Positions 42,012 to 51,888 of a DNA stretch of 64,000 nucleotides are shown here, one piece after another; within the stretch, counting starts at the first letter, position 1, and every line of letters starts with the position of its first letter. Below the pieces are notes generated by a model. The model saw nothing but the letters and a program-made list of their open reading frames with translations, did no database searches and was not told the DNA's origin. Both the position numbers and the translations under genes were made by a program. Origin of the DNA: Halorubrum distributum JCM 10118 (lineage in GTDB: Archaea; Halobacteriota; Halobacteria; Halobacteriales; Haloferacaceae); contig NZ_AOJN01000039.1 of NCBI RefSeq assembly GCF_000337335.1, forward strand, positions 1 through 64,000, given 5' to 3'.

Positions 42012-42420
42012 CGGTGGCGCGCGCCTGCGAGCGGCCGCCCTCGGCGGCCGCGAGACAGCGCGTGCGAGGGAGTCAGTCGCCGGAGCGAAGCGGAGGCGAC
42101 TGACGAGGCTGGGGAGGCGTGAGGTGCTGTGCGGAGCGGTGCGGGGTGGGACTCAAAGGGGCAGCCGCGAGGGCGGCGCAGACGACGTAAGCACCGCAGG
42201 AACGAGCGTAGCGAGTGACGAGGAGCGCAACGAGTGTGCGCCGCCCTCGCGGCTGGGGCTTTGGCGGTGTTCGCGGTCGATCTGTGGTCTGTTATTTATA
42301 AACGAGCGGCTGGGGCTTTGGCGGTGTTCGCGGTCGATCCGTAAGCAACCATTTATAAAAGAGTAGCTGGGGATTTCGAAGTCCCCACGGTCGATTCGCG
42401 GTTGATCACTCATAATTGAG
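42012..42420 (+). repeat. Structured repeat element, copy 4 with tail duplication
   Basis: P1: 42017-42024 with 42058-42065, inner 8-bp stem 42031-42038 with 42044-42051 (loop CCTCG). P2: GTCAGTCGCC (42072-42081) with GGCGACTGAC (42095-42104). P3: AAAG 42155-42158 with CTTT 42259-42262, GGG/GGG loop, and 19-bp stem CAGCCGCGAGGGCGGCGCA (42162-42180) with 42237-42255. A 34-bp block, 42249-42282, recurs exactly at 42306-42339 (57-bp period), and a third degenerate unit (AGCTGGGGATTTCG) follows. The copy lies between two convergent genes. From 42421 to 42527 I see nothing further. Confidence 0.88.
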
Positions 42421-42527
42421 AACGCAAGAGTTCGGAGGTAGCAGCTGTTGCTCCAGGTTCAACCATTTATACATGCGTACTCGAGCGCTGTCGGATGTCC
42501 CGAACCGATCGATCGCTGTGTCAGTTG

Positions 42528-43580
42528 TTACCCGACGATCGTCCGGAGCGTCGACTCGGTCAGGAACGTGGTGATCCCGAACGCTTCGGCCGTCATCCAG
42601 CCGAGGAAGGCGACGTACATCGCGAGGAAGACGTACCCCTCCTCGGTGGTGATCTCGAAGTCCGTCGCGGCCATCACCACCACGACGAGGGTCGTGTAAA
42701 ACAGGAACAACAGGAGCGGCACGGAGGTGAGGAAGCCGATCGAGACGCCGCCGGCGAGGATAACGCCGATCGGCAGCGCCGCGACGAGGTTGAACGTGTT
42801 CGTTCCGAAGACGTTCGCGATCGCCGCCCGCTTGTCGCCGGCCTTGCCCATCTTCACGCCGACGAGCAGGTCGGGGAAGGAGCTCAGCGCCGACAACACC
42901 GTCACGGAGATGAGGAACGACGGCGCGTCGAGCGCGTCTGCGATCTGCACCGTCATGGTGACCATCGACTCGACGCCGACGAGCACGACGACCAGCCCGA
43001 CCGCGAACAGTCCGGCCTGTTTGGGGACGTTCGTCGATTCGGCCCGTTTGAGGTCCGACGCGCCGCTTTTCCCGCCGGCGAGGAGAATGACGTACACGCC
43101 GTACAACACCACCAGGCCGACGCCCATCTGCGGGGTGATCCGCGCGATCTCCCGCCCGTCGGTCCCGAGGACGCCGAGCGCGATCACGCCGAAGAGGGCG
43201 AGGACGGCGACCATATAGAAGATGGCGTCGCGGTAGACGATCCCCTGCGTCGTCGTCGTGTCGCCGCTCGTGATGGAGACGGCCGCCGGGATGACGAGGA
43301 TGTTGAACACCGCCGTCCCGATGAGCGCCCCCGCGCCGACGCCGAAGTCGCCGAGCACGAGCACCGAGATGAGGATAATCGCGAGCTCGGGGAACGACGT
43401 CGCGGCCGCGACGATGAGTCCGCCCTGAATCGCCTGCGAGACCCCGAAGTGGTCGCTGATCTTCGAGGTCGTCGACTCGATGACGTTCGCCCCCTTCCAG
43501 GTCAGCAGGAACCCGATCGCGCCCAAGACGATCCAGACGGCGAGCGACTGGTCTCCGACGAGCTCCTGCAGTACGGTCAC
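42528..43580 (-). CDS. Sodium/calcium exchanger (CaCA family)
   Basis: Integral membrane antiporter of 350 residues, GTG at 43580. Two inverted halves each carry an alpha-repeat: GGLIVAAATSFPELAI (about 52-67) and VTVLSALSSFPDLLVGVKMG plus FGTNTFNLVAALP (about 225-260). About ten helices. These acidic motifs bind Ca2+ and Na+. It is used to expel calcium or balance sodium in high-salt cells (inference). Downstream lie repeat copy 4 and the convergent VOC gene. Confidence 0.9.
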   Translation of the reverse strand: MTVLQELVGDQSLAVWIVLGAIGFLLTWKGANVIESTTSKISDHFGVSQAIQGGLIVAAATSFPELAIILISVLVLGDFGVGAGALIGTAVFNILVIPAAVSITSGDTTTTQGIVYRDAIFYMVAVLALFGVIALGVLGTDGREIARITPQMGVGLVVLYGVYVILLAGGKSGASDLKRAESTNVPKQAGLFAVGLVVVLVGVESMVTMTVQIADALDAPSFLISVTVLSALSSFPDLLVGVKMGKAGDKRAAIANVFGTNTFNLVAALPIGVILAGGVSIGFLTSVPLLLFLFYTTLVVVVMAATDFEITTEEGYVFLAMYVAFLGWMTAEAFGITTFLTESTLRTIVG

Positions 43581-43665
43581 GTGTGGTCACTGGGTCCGGA
43601 GTTGATTATGGGTTCCGGAGGCGCCGAGACGGAAGCCGGTCCGCCCGCGGCGGGCCGAACCGCGC

Positions 43666-44367
43666 TCAGTAGATCAGTTCGTCGTCGTTTTCGACCATGT
43701 ACAGCGTCCGCGCCGCGATGTTGACCGCGTGGTCGGCGACCCGTTCGAGGTCGCGCACCGCGAGCAGCGCCTGCGACACCTCGTCGAGGGAGGCTTCGAG
43801 CGCCTCGCCGTCCGTCGGCGCCGGGCCGTCGCGCGCCGCGTTGCGGGCGCGGTCGGCCTCCAGCAGCTCGCGGACGACCGCCTCGCTCGCCTCCCGACAG
43901 CGCTCGTCGAACGCGTCGTCGCTGGCGGCGATCTCGCGGCAGGCGTCCGGGTCGCGCGCCGCGTAGGCGGCGACCGCGTCCGCGACCATCCCGCGGGCGC
44001 GCTCTCCGAGGTCGCGCACGTCGACGGCGTCGTGGACGCCGCCCTCGGGACCGCCGTACGCCGCGACGTTCGTCGCGAGGTCCGCGACGCGTTCGAGGTC
44101 GGTGATGATCTTGAAGGAGGCGGTGACGAGCCGGAGGTCGCCGGCCACCGGCTGCTGGAGCGCCAACAGCTCCGTGCACTCGTCTTCGAGGGCGAGGTAC
44201 GTCTCGTTGACCTCGTGGTCGGTCTCGATCACCGACTGTGCGAGCTCGTCGTCGCCGGTCACCGCGGCCTCGATCCCGTCGTCGAGGCGGTCGCAGACGG
44301 TCTCGCCCATCGCGACCACGTCCTCGCGGAGCTCGTCGAGCCGCTCCTGGTAGCTCTCGCGGGGCAT
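43666..44367 (-). CDS. phoU: Phosphate-specific transport regulator PhoU
   Basis: PhoU of 233 residues, with two repeats of three-helix bundles carrying E/D-x3-D metal motifs such as ITDLERVADLATNVA and VRDLERVADHAVNIA. It damps the Pst transporter and phosphate response. It is the last gene of the minus-strand pstSCAB-phoU operon, starting immediately after pstB (44368). Its N-terminus MPRESYQERLDELREDV matches the family. Confidence 0.95.
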   Translation of the reverse strand: MPRESYQERLDELREDVVAMGETVCDRLDDGIEAAVTGDDELAQSVIETDHEVNETYLALEDECTELLALQQPVAGDLRLVTASFKIITDLERVADLATNVAAYGGPEGGVHDAVDVRDLGERARGMVADAVAAYAARDPDACREIAASDDAFDERCREASEAVVRELLEADRARNAARDGPAPTDGEALEASLDEVSQALLAVRDLERVADHAVNIAARTLYMVENDDELIY

Positions 44368-45201
<834 letters not shown>

Positions 45202-45202
45202 G

Positions 45203-46969
45203 CTAGCTCCCCCGTTCCGCGCGGTTCCGCAGCAGAATGGCCGTGCCGTTCATGCCGACGAGAATGATCAGCAGCGTGATAACGCCTGCGGCGACGACGC
45301 CGTACCGGAAGTCGGCCTGCGGGAAGCCGGCCCACGTGTAGATCTGCATCGGCATGGCGCTGAACCGGCTGAACAGGCTGTCCGGCGCCCTGAACACGGT
45401 CGTCGCCGCGCCGATCATGATCAGCGGCGCCGTCTCGCCGATGGCCCGTCCGAGCGCGAGGATCGTCCCGGTGAGGATCCCCGGCATCGCCTCGGGCAGC
45501 ACGACGTTCTTCGTCGTCTGCCAGCGCGTCGCGCCCATGGCGTCGGAGCCGCGCCGGAGGTCGTCCGGGACCGATCGGATCGCCTCCTGGGCGGAGATGA
45601 TCGTGATCGGGAGGATGAGCAGCGACAGCGTCAGCGCCGCGGTCACCGCCGTCCCGATCCCGAGCCCGAGGAGGTTCGCGAACAGCCCCAGGCCGAGGAG
45701 CCCGTAGACGACCGACGGGACCGCCGCGAGGTTCGCGATGTTGACCTGGAGGATCCGGGTCAGCGTCCCGAGCGGACCGGTGCCTGGCGTGTACTCCTCC
45801 AAGAAGACGGAGGTCCCGACGCCGAGCGCGAACGATAACACGGCGACCATCGCGATGATGATGACGGAGCCGACGATGGCGGGGTAGAGACCGGCCTCCG
45901 ACGGCGTCCGAGAGGGCGCCTCGGAGAGGAACGACGCGTCGAGCCACGGGTTCGGCGCCGGGACGCCCAACGCCTCGACGATCAGCGCCCCGGCGATCGC
46001 GCCCGCGGCGAGGAGCAGCGGGAGCCCGAGCCCGGCGAGCCCCTCGCCGCCGTCAACGACGCGGGAGACGTACACGGCCGTCGGCACGCCGGTCAGGGCG
46101 ATCGCGAGGAGCACGGTCGGAGCCGGCAGCCCGGCGCCCGCGGCCAGGAAGCCCCCCGCGGTCGCCGCGGCGAGCGGGACGCCGCCGACGGCGGCCGCAG
46201 CGACGCGACCCCTGCGGTCGGCGACGAGGAGCGCCCCGGCGGCCGCGACGGGGACCGCGATCGTCCAGAGGTAGATGATGAGGTCCGACGGGTACGTCGC
46301 GATCACGTCGCGGAGGAACACCGCGGCGGTCAGACCGACGAGGCCCACCGGCGTCGCCGCGGTCCGCGCCCGCGGCGACTCGCGAACCCGCCCGAATGCG
46401 TACAGCCCGACGGCCGGGAGGACGCCGAGCGTGTACGCGAGGAACCAGACGAGAGAGTCGAACACCAAGAACAGCGTCCCGACCGCGAGACCGAGCGCGG
46501 CGCCGCCGACGAGCCGGCCGAGAAGTCCGAAGCCGACCGCGCCGACGCGGCCCCCGCTCCCGACGTACGCGAGGTACGCCGTGACGGGGGCGGCGACCAC
46601 GAAGAGGTACGCGAGCTGCCAGTTGAGCCGCGGGATCGGGACGAGAAGGGCCTCAATCGCGGAAAACAGCACGGCGACCGCGACGAGCCCGCCGCCGAGC
46701 GCGACGAGTGCTCGCCGAGTGACGTCGCGGTCGTTCGCGCTGTACAGGCAGAAGACGATGAACGGGACGACGAGCGTGAGGAAGTACGTCAGCAGCCACT
46801 CGGGGCTGGCGTTCGCCAGGTCGAAGGCGTCGATGGCGACGTAGACGAGCAGCACGCCGAGCGCGACGAGGCCGAACACGCTCGCGCCGAACGAGAGGTA
46901 CTCGAAGGCGATTCCTCTGACGCGGCTGACCTCGCCGAACCCGTCCGCGTTCGGATTTTCGGTCGCCAT
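45203..46969 (-). CDS. pstA: Phosphate ABC transporter permease PstA, long haloarchaeal form
   Basis: Permease of 588 residues. The C-terminal 270 residues are the usual PstA domain with an EAA-type loop ([20 protein letters not shown] to GATRWQTTK, family signature) and [16 protein letters not shown]. The N-terminal half, about 300 residues, adds roughly eight extra helices not found in bacterial PstA of about 290 residues. Start ATG overlaps the PstC stop (TGATG, at 46969). Such long PstA forms are known in haloarchaea as far as I recall; the purpose of the extra helices is unknown. Confidence 0.93.
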   Translation of the reverse strand: MATENPNADGFGEVSRVRGIAFEYLSFGASVFGLVALGVLLVYVAIDAFDLANASPEWLLTYFLTLVVPFIVFCLYSANDRDVTRRALVALGGGLVAVAVLFSAIEALLVPIPRLNWQLAYLFVVAAPVTAYLAYVGSGGRVGAVGFGLLGRLVGGAALGLAVGTLFLVFDSLVWFLAYTLGVLPAVGLYAFGRVRESPRARTAATPVGLVGLTAAVFLRDVIATYPSDLIIYLWTIAVPVAAAGALLVADRRGRVAAAAVGGVPLAAATAGGFLAAGAGLPAPTVLLAIALTGVPTAVYVSRVVDGGEGLAGLGLPLLLAAGAIAGALIVEALGVPAPNPWLDASFLSEAPSRTPSEAGLYPAIVGSVIIIAMVAVLSFALGVGTSVFLEEYTPGTGPLGTLTRILQVNIANLAAVPSVVYGLLGLGLFANLLGLGIGTAVTAALTLSLLILPITIISAQEAIRSVPDDLRRGSDAMGATRWQTTKNVVLPEAMPGILTGTILALGRAIGETAPLIMIGAATTVFRAPDSLFSRFSAMPMQIYTWAGFPQADFRYGVVAAGVITLLIILVGMNGTAILLRNRAERGS

Positions 46970-47943
46970 CAGTACTCCTCCCGGTAGCGTTGTGCGATGA
47001 TATCACTGATCACGTTCATAACGAGCGTTACCGCGAACAGCGCGAGGCCGAGCGCGAACATCGAGTTGTACGGGAGCGTGCCGCCGGTGAGGTCGCCGCC
47101 GGTGATCTGGACCATCGCGACGGTGATCGTCATCCCGGACTGGAGGAGGACGTCTGCGGGGTTGACGAACGGGATCCCGAACAGCGCCTGTTGGACCTCG
47201 GGCATCCGCGCCTGCGCGCCCATCGCGACGACGACGATCATCGTCTCGCCGATGGCGCGGGAGACGGCGAGGATGTACGAGGAGGCGATCCCGGAGATCG
47301 ACGCCGGGACGACGATACCCGTCGACACCTCGAACTTGGTCGCGCCGAGGCCGTAGCCGGCCTGGCGAAGCTCGTCGGGCACCGCGCTCATCGCGTCCTC
47401 GGAGATCGACGACACCATCGGGATCGTCATGATCCCGACCATTATCGACGCCGCGAGCGCGTTGAACGTGCTCATCTCCGGGAACAGTGTCGCCTTCAGC
47501 GCCGGCGTGACGTACACCAGCGCGAAGTACCCGTACACGACCGTCGGGATCCCCGCCAGAATCTCCAGGAGCGGTTTCAGGATCGACCGGGCGTTCGGGG
47601 TCGCGTACTCGCTGAGGTAGATGGCGGTGAGCGTCCCGATCGGGATCGAGATGAACGCCGCCGTGATCGTCACGGTGAGGGTGCCGATCAGCAGCGGGAT
47701 GATGCCGAACGCCTGCCCGCCGCCGGCCGGGTTCGGGCTCCAGTTGGTGCCGGTGAGGAACTCGACTATCGAAATCGACCGGAAAAACACCACCGCGTCC
47801 GACAGGAGCGTGACGAAGATCGCGGCCGTCGTGAGCAGGGTGATCGCCGCACACGCCGCGAAAAGCCCGCCATAGGTGCCCTCCTTCAGTCGTGTGAGCC
47901 CGCCCCGCCGGGTCAGGTCGGGACTCTCTGTGCTGTCAGTCAC
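46969..47943 (-). CDS. pstC: Phosphate ABC transporter permease PstC
   Basis: Permease of 324 residues with about six helices. Motifs: GQAFGIIPLLIGTLTVTI, IPIGTLTAIYLSEYA, the EAA-like DELRQAGYGLGATKFEV and SRAIGETMIVVVAMG. It partners PstA in the membrane. It overlaps pstA by one base and begins 56 bp downstream of the pstS stop. Confidence 0.95.
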   Translation of the reverse strand: MTDSTESPDLTRRGGLTRLKEGTYGGLFAACAAITLLTTAAIFVTLLSDAVVFFRSISIVEFLTGTNWSPNPAGGGQAFGIIPLLIGTLTVTITAAFISIPIGTLTAIYLSEYATPNARSILKPLLEILAGIPTVVYGYFALVYVTPALKATLFPEMSTFNALAASIMVGIMTIPMVSSISEDAMSAVPDELRQAGYGLGATKFEVSTGIVVPASISGIASSYILAVSRAIGETMIVVVAMGAQARMPEVQQALFGIPFVNPADVLLQSGMTITVAMVQITGGDLTGGTLPYNSMFALGLALFAVTLVMNVISDIIAQRYREEY

Positions 47944-47999
47944 GAACGGTGGGGTATCGAACGCAGTCGTAAATCAATACACCGGTTCATCGCGCCGGC

Positions 48000-49013
48000 T
48001 CAGCCCTGCGCCTGCTCGATCGCGTCTTCGAGCTTCTGCATCTGTTCCTCCTGCGTCTCCTCGGTGGCGGGGACGTAGCCGACGTCGCCGGCGACGAGGT
48101 CCTCGTTGGTCGTCTGCTCGACGAAGTACCGGGCGAACTCGGCGATGTGCTCCTCGCCGAGCGACTCGATCGACGGGTAGGTGAACAGGGGCCGCGAGAG
48201 CGGAGTGTACTCGCCCGAGGAGGCGGTTTCGAGGCTCGGCTTGACCGGCCCGTCGCCGTCGTCGATCCCGAGCGCCTTCAGCTGGTCGGGGTTCTGGAAG
48301 TAGTACGCGAAGCCGAAGTAGCCGATCGCGTACGGGTCGCCGGCGACGCCCTGTGCGATCGTGTTGTCCTGCTCGGTCGCCTGGTAGTCGCTGGTGTGGC
48401 CCTCCTCCTCGAGGATCGCCTCGATGAAGTAGTCGTACGTGCCGGAGGTGTCGGCGGCGCCGAAGCGGTTTATCTCCTCGTTCGGGAACTCGTCGCGGAC
48501 CTCGTCCCACGTCTGGGCGGGGTCCGACTTCCAGATCTGCGCGAGCTCGTCGGTCGTGAGCGAGTCGACGAAGTCGGCGTCGGGGTTGACGACGACGGTG
48601 AGCGCGTCGGTGGCCGCGATCAGTTCGATGTACTCGACGCCGTTGTCGGCGCACAGCTCTTCCTCTTCCGGCTGGATCGGACGGCTCGCGTTGTTGAAGT
48701 CCGTGTCGCCCGTACAGAAGAAGTTCGAGAACCCGCCGCCGGAGCCGGTCGAGCTGATGTCGGGGTCGACGCCCGGGTACTCCTCCGCGAAGTCCTCCAT
48801 GACCGCGCTCATCAGCGGGAACACCGTGCTCGAACCGGCGATGTTGATCGGGCCGGAGATCTCATCGTCGCCGTCCCCGCCGTCGGAGCCGTCCCCGCCG
48901 TCGGAGCTCTGGGTACAGCCCGCGAGCCCGAGCGCTCCGGCACCTGCGATCGCCGCGAGCGATTTCCGCCGTGTGATTCCCGCTGTGTCCGCGTCGTGGC
49001 TGGAAGCCATCAC
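48000..49013 (-). CDS. pstS: Phosphate-binding lipoprotein PstS
   Basis: Phosphate-binding protein of 337 residues. The N-terminus carries a twin-arginine-type signal (ITRRKSLAAIAGAGALGLAGC) with a lipobox Cys, so it is exported folded and lipid-anchored. A Gly/Asp linker follows, then INIAGSSTVFPLMSAVMEDF, the phosphate-binding SSTV-like start of the family, and GFSNFFCTGDTDFNNASRPI, GAADTSGTYDYF and SLETASSGEYTPLSRPLF. The promoter has TTAACC about 25 nt before the ATG. A palindrome at 49096-49112 lies further upstream. Confidence 0.95.
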   Translation of the reverse strand: MMASSHDADTAGITRRKSLAAIAGAGALGLAGCTQSSDGGDGSDGGDGDDEISGPINIAGSSTVFPLMSAVMEDFAEEYPGVDPDISSTGSGGGFSNFFCTGDTDFNNASRPIQPEEEELCADNGVEYIELIAATDALTVVVNPDADFVDSLTTDELAQIWKSDPAQTWDEVRDEFPNEEINRFGAADTSGTYDYFIEAILEEEGHTSDYQATEQDNTIAQGVAGDPYAIGYFGFAYYFQNPDQLKALGIDDGDGPVKPSLETASSGEYTPLSRPLFTYPSIESLGEEHIAEFARYFVEQTTNEDLVAGDVGYVPATEETQEEQMQKLEDAIEQAQG

Positions 49014-49095
49014 CCGTGGATGGGCGAGTTCCGGTTAAGTAGTATGCTATGAGGGGTACGGGGTGACGCGTACGGCCCTGTACGACTATGTTCTA

Positions 49096-49112
49096 CTATA
49101 TACGCTATATAG
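49096..49112. promoter_or_regulatory. AT-rich palindrome between pstS and the small plus-strand gene
   Basis: CTATATA-CGC-TATATAG, perfect 7-bp arms, in the 212-bp divergent gap. It is about 85 bp upstream of the pstS start and 115 bp upstream of the plus-strand ORF. In such GC-rich DNA a 14-bp AT dyad is striking; it may be a regulator site or a promoter element. Confidence 0.55.
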
Positions 49113-49192
49113 CGACGCGCGTTCGGCGGACCGCCGCCGTCGGGTCGAGCGCGGGGTCTCCGGGCCGTCCGCGGTCCCGAACCGAGACGTGG

Positions 49193-49199
49193 TTTTAAG
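49193..49199 (+). promoter_or_regulatory. TATA box of the 98-residue protein gene
   Basis: TTTTAAG centred 29 nt before ATG 49226, supporting that the short ORF is expressed and leaderless. Confidence 0.55.
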
Positions 49200-49225
49200 T
49201 CCTCGTACCGGGAGAACCCGGACGA

Positions 49226-49522
49226 ATGACCCCTCCCACCACCGACGGGCCGCCGGCGCCGACCACCTCCCGGGAGGAGGCGTGGGTGGCTCACGCCGCG
49301 CTGCTCGACGCCGCGCAGCGCGCGACCGACGAGGACGTCGCGTACCGCCGTCCGATCGAGTCGATAGAGCGGGGCGCGGCGCTCGACGACGAGGACATCG
49401 CGCTGCTCCGGGACGCGCTCGTCGACTACCTCGGCGACGCGCCGGTCCGCGACCGCGCTCCTGGTCGCGCGCTGCTGCGCCGCACCGACGACGCGACGGA
49501 CGCGCGGTCGCGGCGCGCGTAG
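49226..49522 (+). CDS. Small conserved haloarchaeal protein, unknown function
   Basis: Protein of 98 residues. SREEAWVAHAALLDAAQRATD and RPIESIERGAALDDEDIALLRDALVDYLGDAP (listed as separate helices RPIESIERG and DDEDIALLRDALVDYLGDAP) look like a two-to-three helix fold that I associate with haloarchaeal proteins of no known function (DUF7853-like). The C-terminus is Arg-rich. A good TATA box at -29 supports it. It lies divergent from pstS. Confidence 0.65.
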   Translation: MTPPTTDGPPAPTTSREEAWVAHAALLDAAQRATDEDVAYRRPIESIERGAALDDEDIALLRDALVDYLGDAPVRDRAPGRALLRRTDDATDARSRRA

Positions 49523-49555
49523 CGTCGACGACCGCGGGAAAAGAGCCCCCGACCG

Positions 49556-51778
49556 CTACGGGCCGGCCTCCACCGCCTCGATCAGCAGCTCCGCCACGTC
49601 GACGATCTCCACGTCGTCCTCGAAGTCCCCGGTCTTCCGGCCGTCCTCGAACATCGTCGTACACATCGGGCAGGCGACGACGAACTTCTCGATCGCGGCG
49701 CCCGCGTCGGTGTCCTCGACCGCCTCGCGGAGGCGTTCCTCGCTCGGCTTCACCTCCTCCTCGTGTTCGGTCCAGAGGCCGCCGCCGCCCCCGCCACAGC
49801 AGAAGGAGTCGTCCCGCGAGCGGGGCATCTCGTAGAGGTCCGCGCCGGTCGCGCGGATCAGCTCGCGGGGCGCCTCGTACTCGTCGTTGTACCGGCCGAG
49901 GTGACACGGGTCGTGGTAGGTGACGGTGTAGTCGAGCTCGTCGCCGGAGAGGTCGAGCCGCCCCTCGCTCACCAGCTCCTCGACCACCTGCGTCCAGTGG
50001 AACACGTCGATTCCCCCGTCCGGGTTCCACGGCTCCTCGCGCTCGAACGGCATCATCGGGTCGTCCGCGAACTCGGCGAAGTCGACCTCGGGGTACTCGT
50101 TTTTGATGGTGTTGTACGAGTGCGGGTCCGTACAGACGATGTTCTCGAACTCGCAGTCAGCGAACGTCTCGACGTGGTGGCCCGCCAGTTCGAGGTAGAG
50201 GAACTCCTCGCCGATCCGGCGGACGTCGTTCCCGTCGGTCTTCTCGTCGTCGAAGAGGATGCCGAACGACACGTCGGCCTCGTCGAAGAGGCGGGCGAGC
50301 GCGCGGGCGACCTTCTTGTTCCGGTCGTCGAAGCTCGGGTAGTCGCCGACGTACCAGAGGTACTCGACCTCGGTCTCGCGGGCGTCCGGGACGTCCACCC
50401 CCTCATCGAGGTCGTCGGCCCAGTCGCCCCGCGCCGACTGCGACTCGCCGAAGGTGTTCCCTTTCTGCATCACGTCTTGGAACACGTCTTGGAGGTTCGA
50501 GTCGACCGCCCCCTCGTCGACGAGCTGACGGTTCATCTTCGTGAACGAGGTGAGGTGTTCGATGTCGACCGGGCAGGCGTCCATGCACGCCATACAGGAC
50601 ATGCACGACTCCATCGACTCGGCGTCGATGACGCCGCCCTCGTCTGCGACGATTGGGACGGTGCCGCCGTCGGAGGCGGCGGCGGAATCGGCCACGCCGC
50701 CGTCCGAGGCGGCGGCGGTTCCACCGTCGGTCGCCATCGGCCCGTTCCCGCTGCCCGACCCGGCGACCGGGTCGTCGCTCACCGATTCCCGGTACGACTT
50801 CAGGTCGAGGATGACGTTCCGCGGGTCGAGGTTGCGGCCGACCGTGTCGGCGGGACAGGCGTCGGTACAGCGCCCGCACTTCGTACAGGCGTCGCCGTCC
50901 ATCAGCTCCTTCCACGTGAAGTCGTCGAGCGACTCCGCGTTGGTGTGATCGAGGTCCGCGGGGACGTTCGGGAGCCGCGCGCCCGCGTTCTCGTCGCGGG
51001 CGACGACGTTCGCGAACGAGGAGATCATGTGGAACGGCTTCGCGTACGGGATCCACGCGACGAACGCGAACGCGAGCAGCGAGTGGCTCCACCAGAGGAC
51101 GCCGTATATCGCCTCGGCGCCCGCGGCCGTGAGCCCGGCGGTCTCCAGCCCGGTCGCGAGCGCCATCCCGACGAAGCTCACCGTCTCGGTCGCGCGTTGC
51201 GGCTGGCCGACCATGCTCACGCCCTCGACGAGGAAGCCGCCGACCCCGAGCAGGAACAGCGTCCAGACGAACGCGTCGTCCTCCAGCGAGGTGTGTTTCC
51301 CCCACAGCCGCCCCTCGCGGGTCCGGTAGCGCCGGTAGCCGGCCATGCCGACGCCGACGACGAACAGCAGGCCGAACGCGTCGACGGCGAACTGGTAGGC
51401 CAAGTAGAAGTCGCCGACCCAGAAGGACTCGCCAGTGAGCGGGCGGTAGAGGTCGATGTCGATCCCGAGGATGGTCGTCGCGACGAGGAGGACGAGGAAC
51501 CCCCACAGCACGAACGTGTGCATCACGCCGGTGTAGAGGTCCCCGTCGAACTGGTTCTCGTTCGCGAAGACGGTCTTCGTGGCGTCGGCGACTCGGCCAG
51601 GGAGGTTCGACAGTCTGTCGCGCGGGTCCGCGCTCCCGCGCGCGTACGCCGCGAACCGGGCGTAGACGCCGTACAGGAAGACGAGGACCGCGACGGCGGC
51701 GAGCCAGTAGAACGCAGCCTTCCCCACCGGACCGATCGTCCAGAAGGTCTCTCGGGTGGCCGCCTGGAGAGGAATCAT
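49556..51778 (-). CDS. HdrD-like membrane Fe-S oxidoreductase
   Basis: Protein of 740 residues. The N-terminal 290 residues form a six-helix NarI/cytochrome-b-like domain with His-containing helices (MHTFVLWGF, WWSHSLLAFAF, KPFHMISS). Then two Cx2Cx2Cx3CP [4Fe-4S] motifs: CTKCGRCTDACP and CMSCMACMDACP, split by a 45-residue Gly/Ala/Asp insertion. Two CCG domains of HdrB/D type follow; the second is explicit (HDPCHLGRYN, FCCGGGGGGLW, ACPMCTTMF). Such proteins carry electrons between quinone and a soluble partner such as an acyl-CoA or lactate dehydrogenase, or a disulfide. TATA-like TTTAACC lies about 30 nt before the ATG. Confidence 0.9.
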   Translation of the reverse strand: MIPLQAATRETFWTIGPVGKAAFYWLAAVAVLVFLYGVYARFAAYARGSADPRDRLSNLPGRVADATKTVFANENQFDGDLYTGVMHTFVLWGFLVLLVATTILGIDIDLYRPLTGESFWVGDFYLAYQFAVDAFGLLFVVGVGMAGYRRYRTREGRLWGKHTSLEDDAFVWTLFLLGVGGFLVEGVSMVGQPQRATETVSFVGMALATGLETAGLTAAGAEAIYGVLWWSHSLLAFAFVAWIPYAKPFHMISSFANVVARDENAGARLPNVPADLDHTNAESLDDFTWKELMDGDACTKCGRCTDACPADTVGRNLDPRNVILDLKSYRESVSDDPVAGSGSGNGPMATDGGTAAASDGGVADSAAASDGGTVPIVADEGGVIDAESMESCMSCMACMDACPVDIEHLTSFTKMNRQLVDEGAVDSNLQDVFQDVMQKGNTFGESQSARGDWADDLDEGVDVPDARETEVEYLWYVGDYPSFDDRNKKVARALARLFDEADVSFGILFDDEKTDGNDVRRIGEEFLYLELAGHHVETFADCEFENIVCTDPHSYNTIKNEYPEVDFAEFADDPMMPFEREEPWNPDGGIDVFHWTQVVEELVSEGRLDLSGDELDYTVTYHDPCHLGRYNDEYEAPRELIRATGADLYEMPRSRDDSFCCGGGGGGLWTEHEEEVKPSEERLREAVEDTDAGAAIEKFVVACPMCTTMFEDGRKTGDFEDDVEIVDVAELLIEAVEAGP

Positions 51779-51888
51779 GATCGATCACCGGGATACGGTC
51801 CGGTTAAAGCTTGCCACAACGCGGAGTTCGTCGCTCGGCGTTCACGCGATTCGGGGGTCGGGCCACGCTCCGCCGACGCGCAGCCGCC

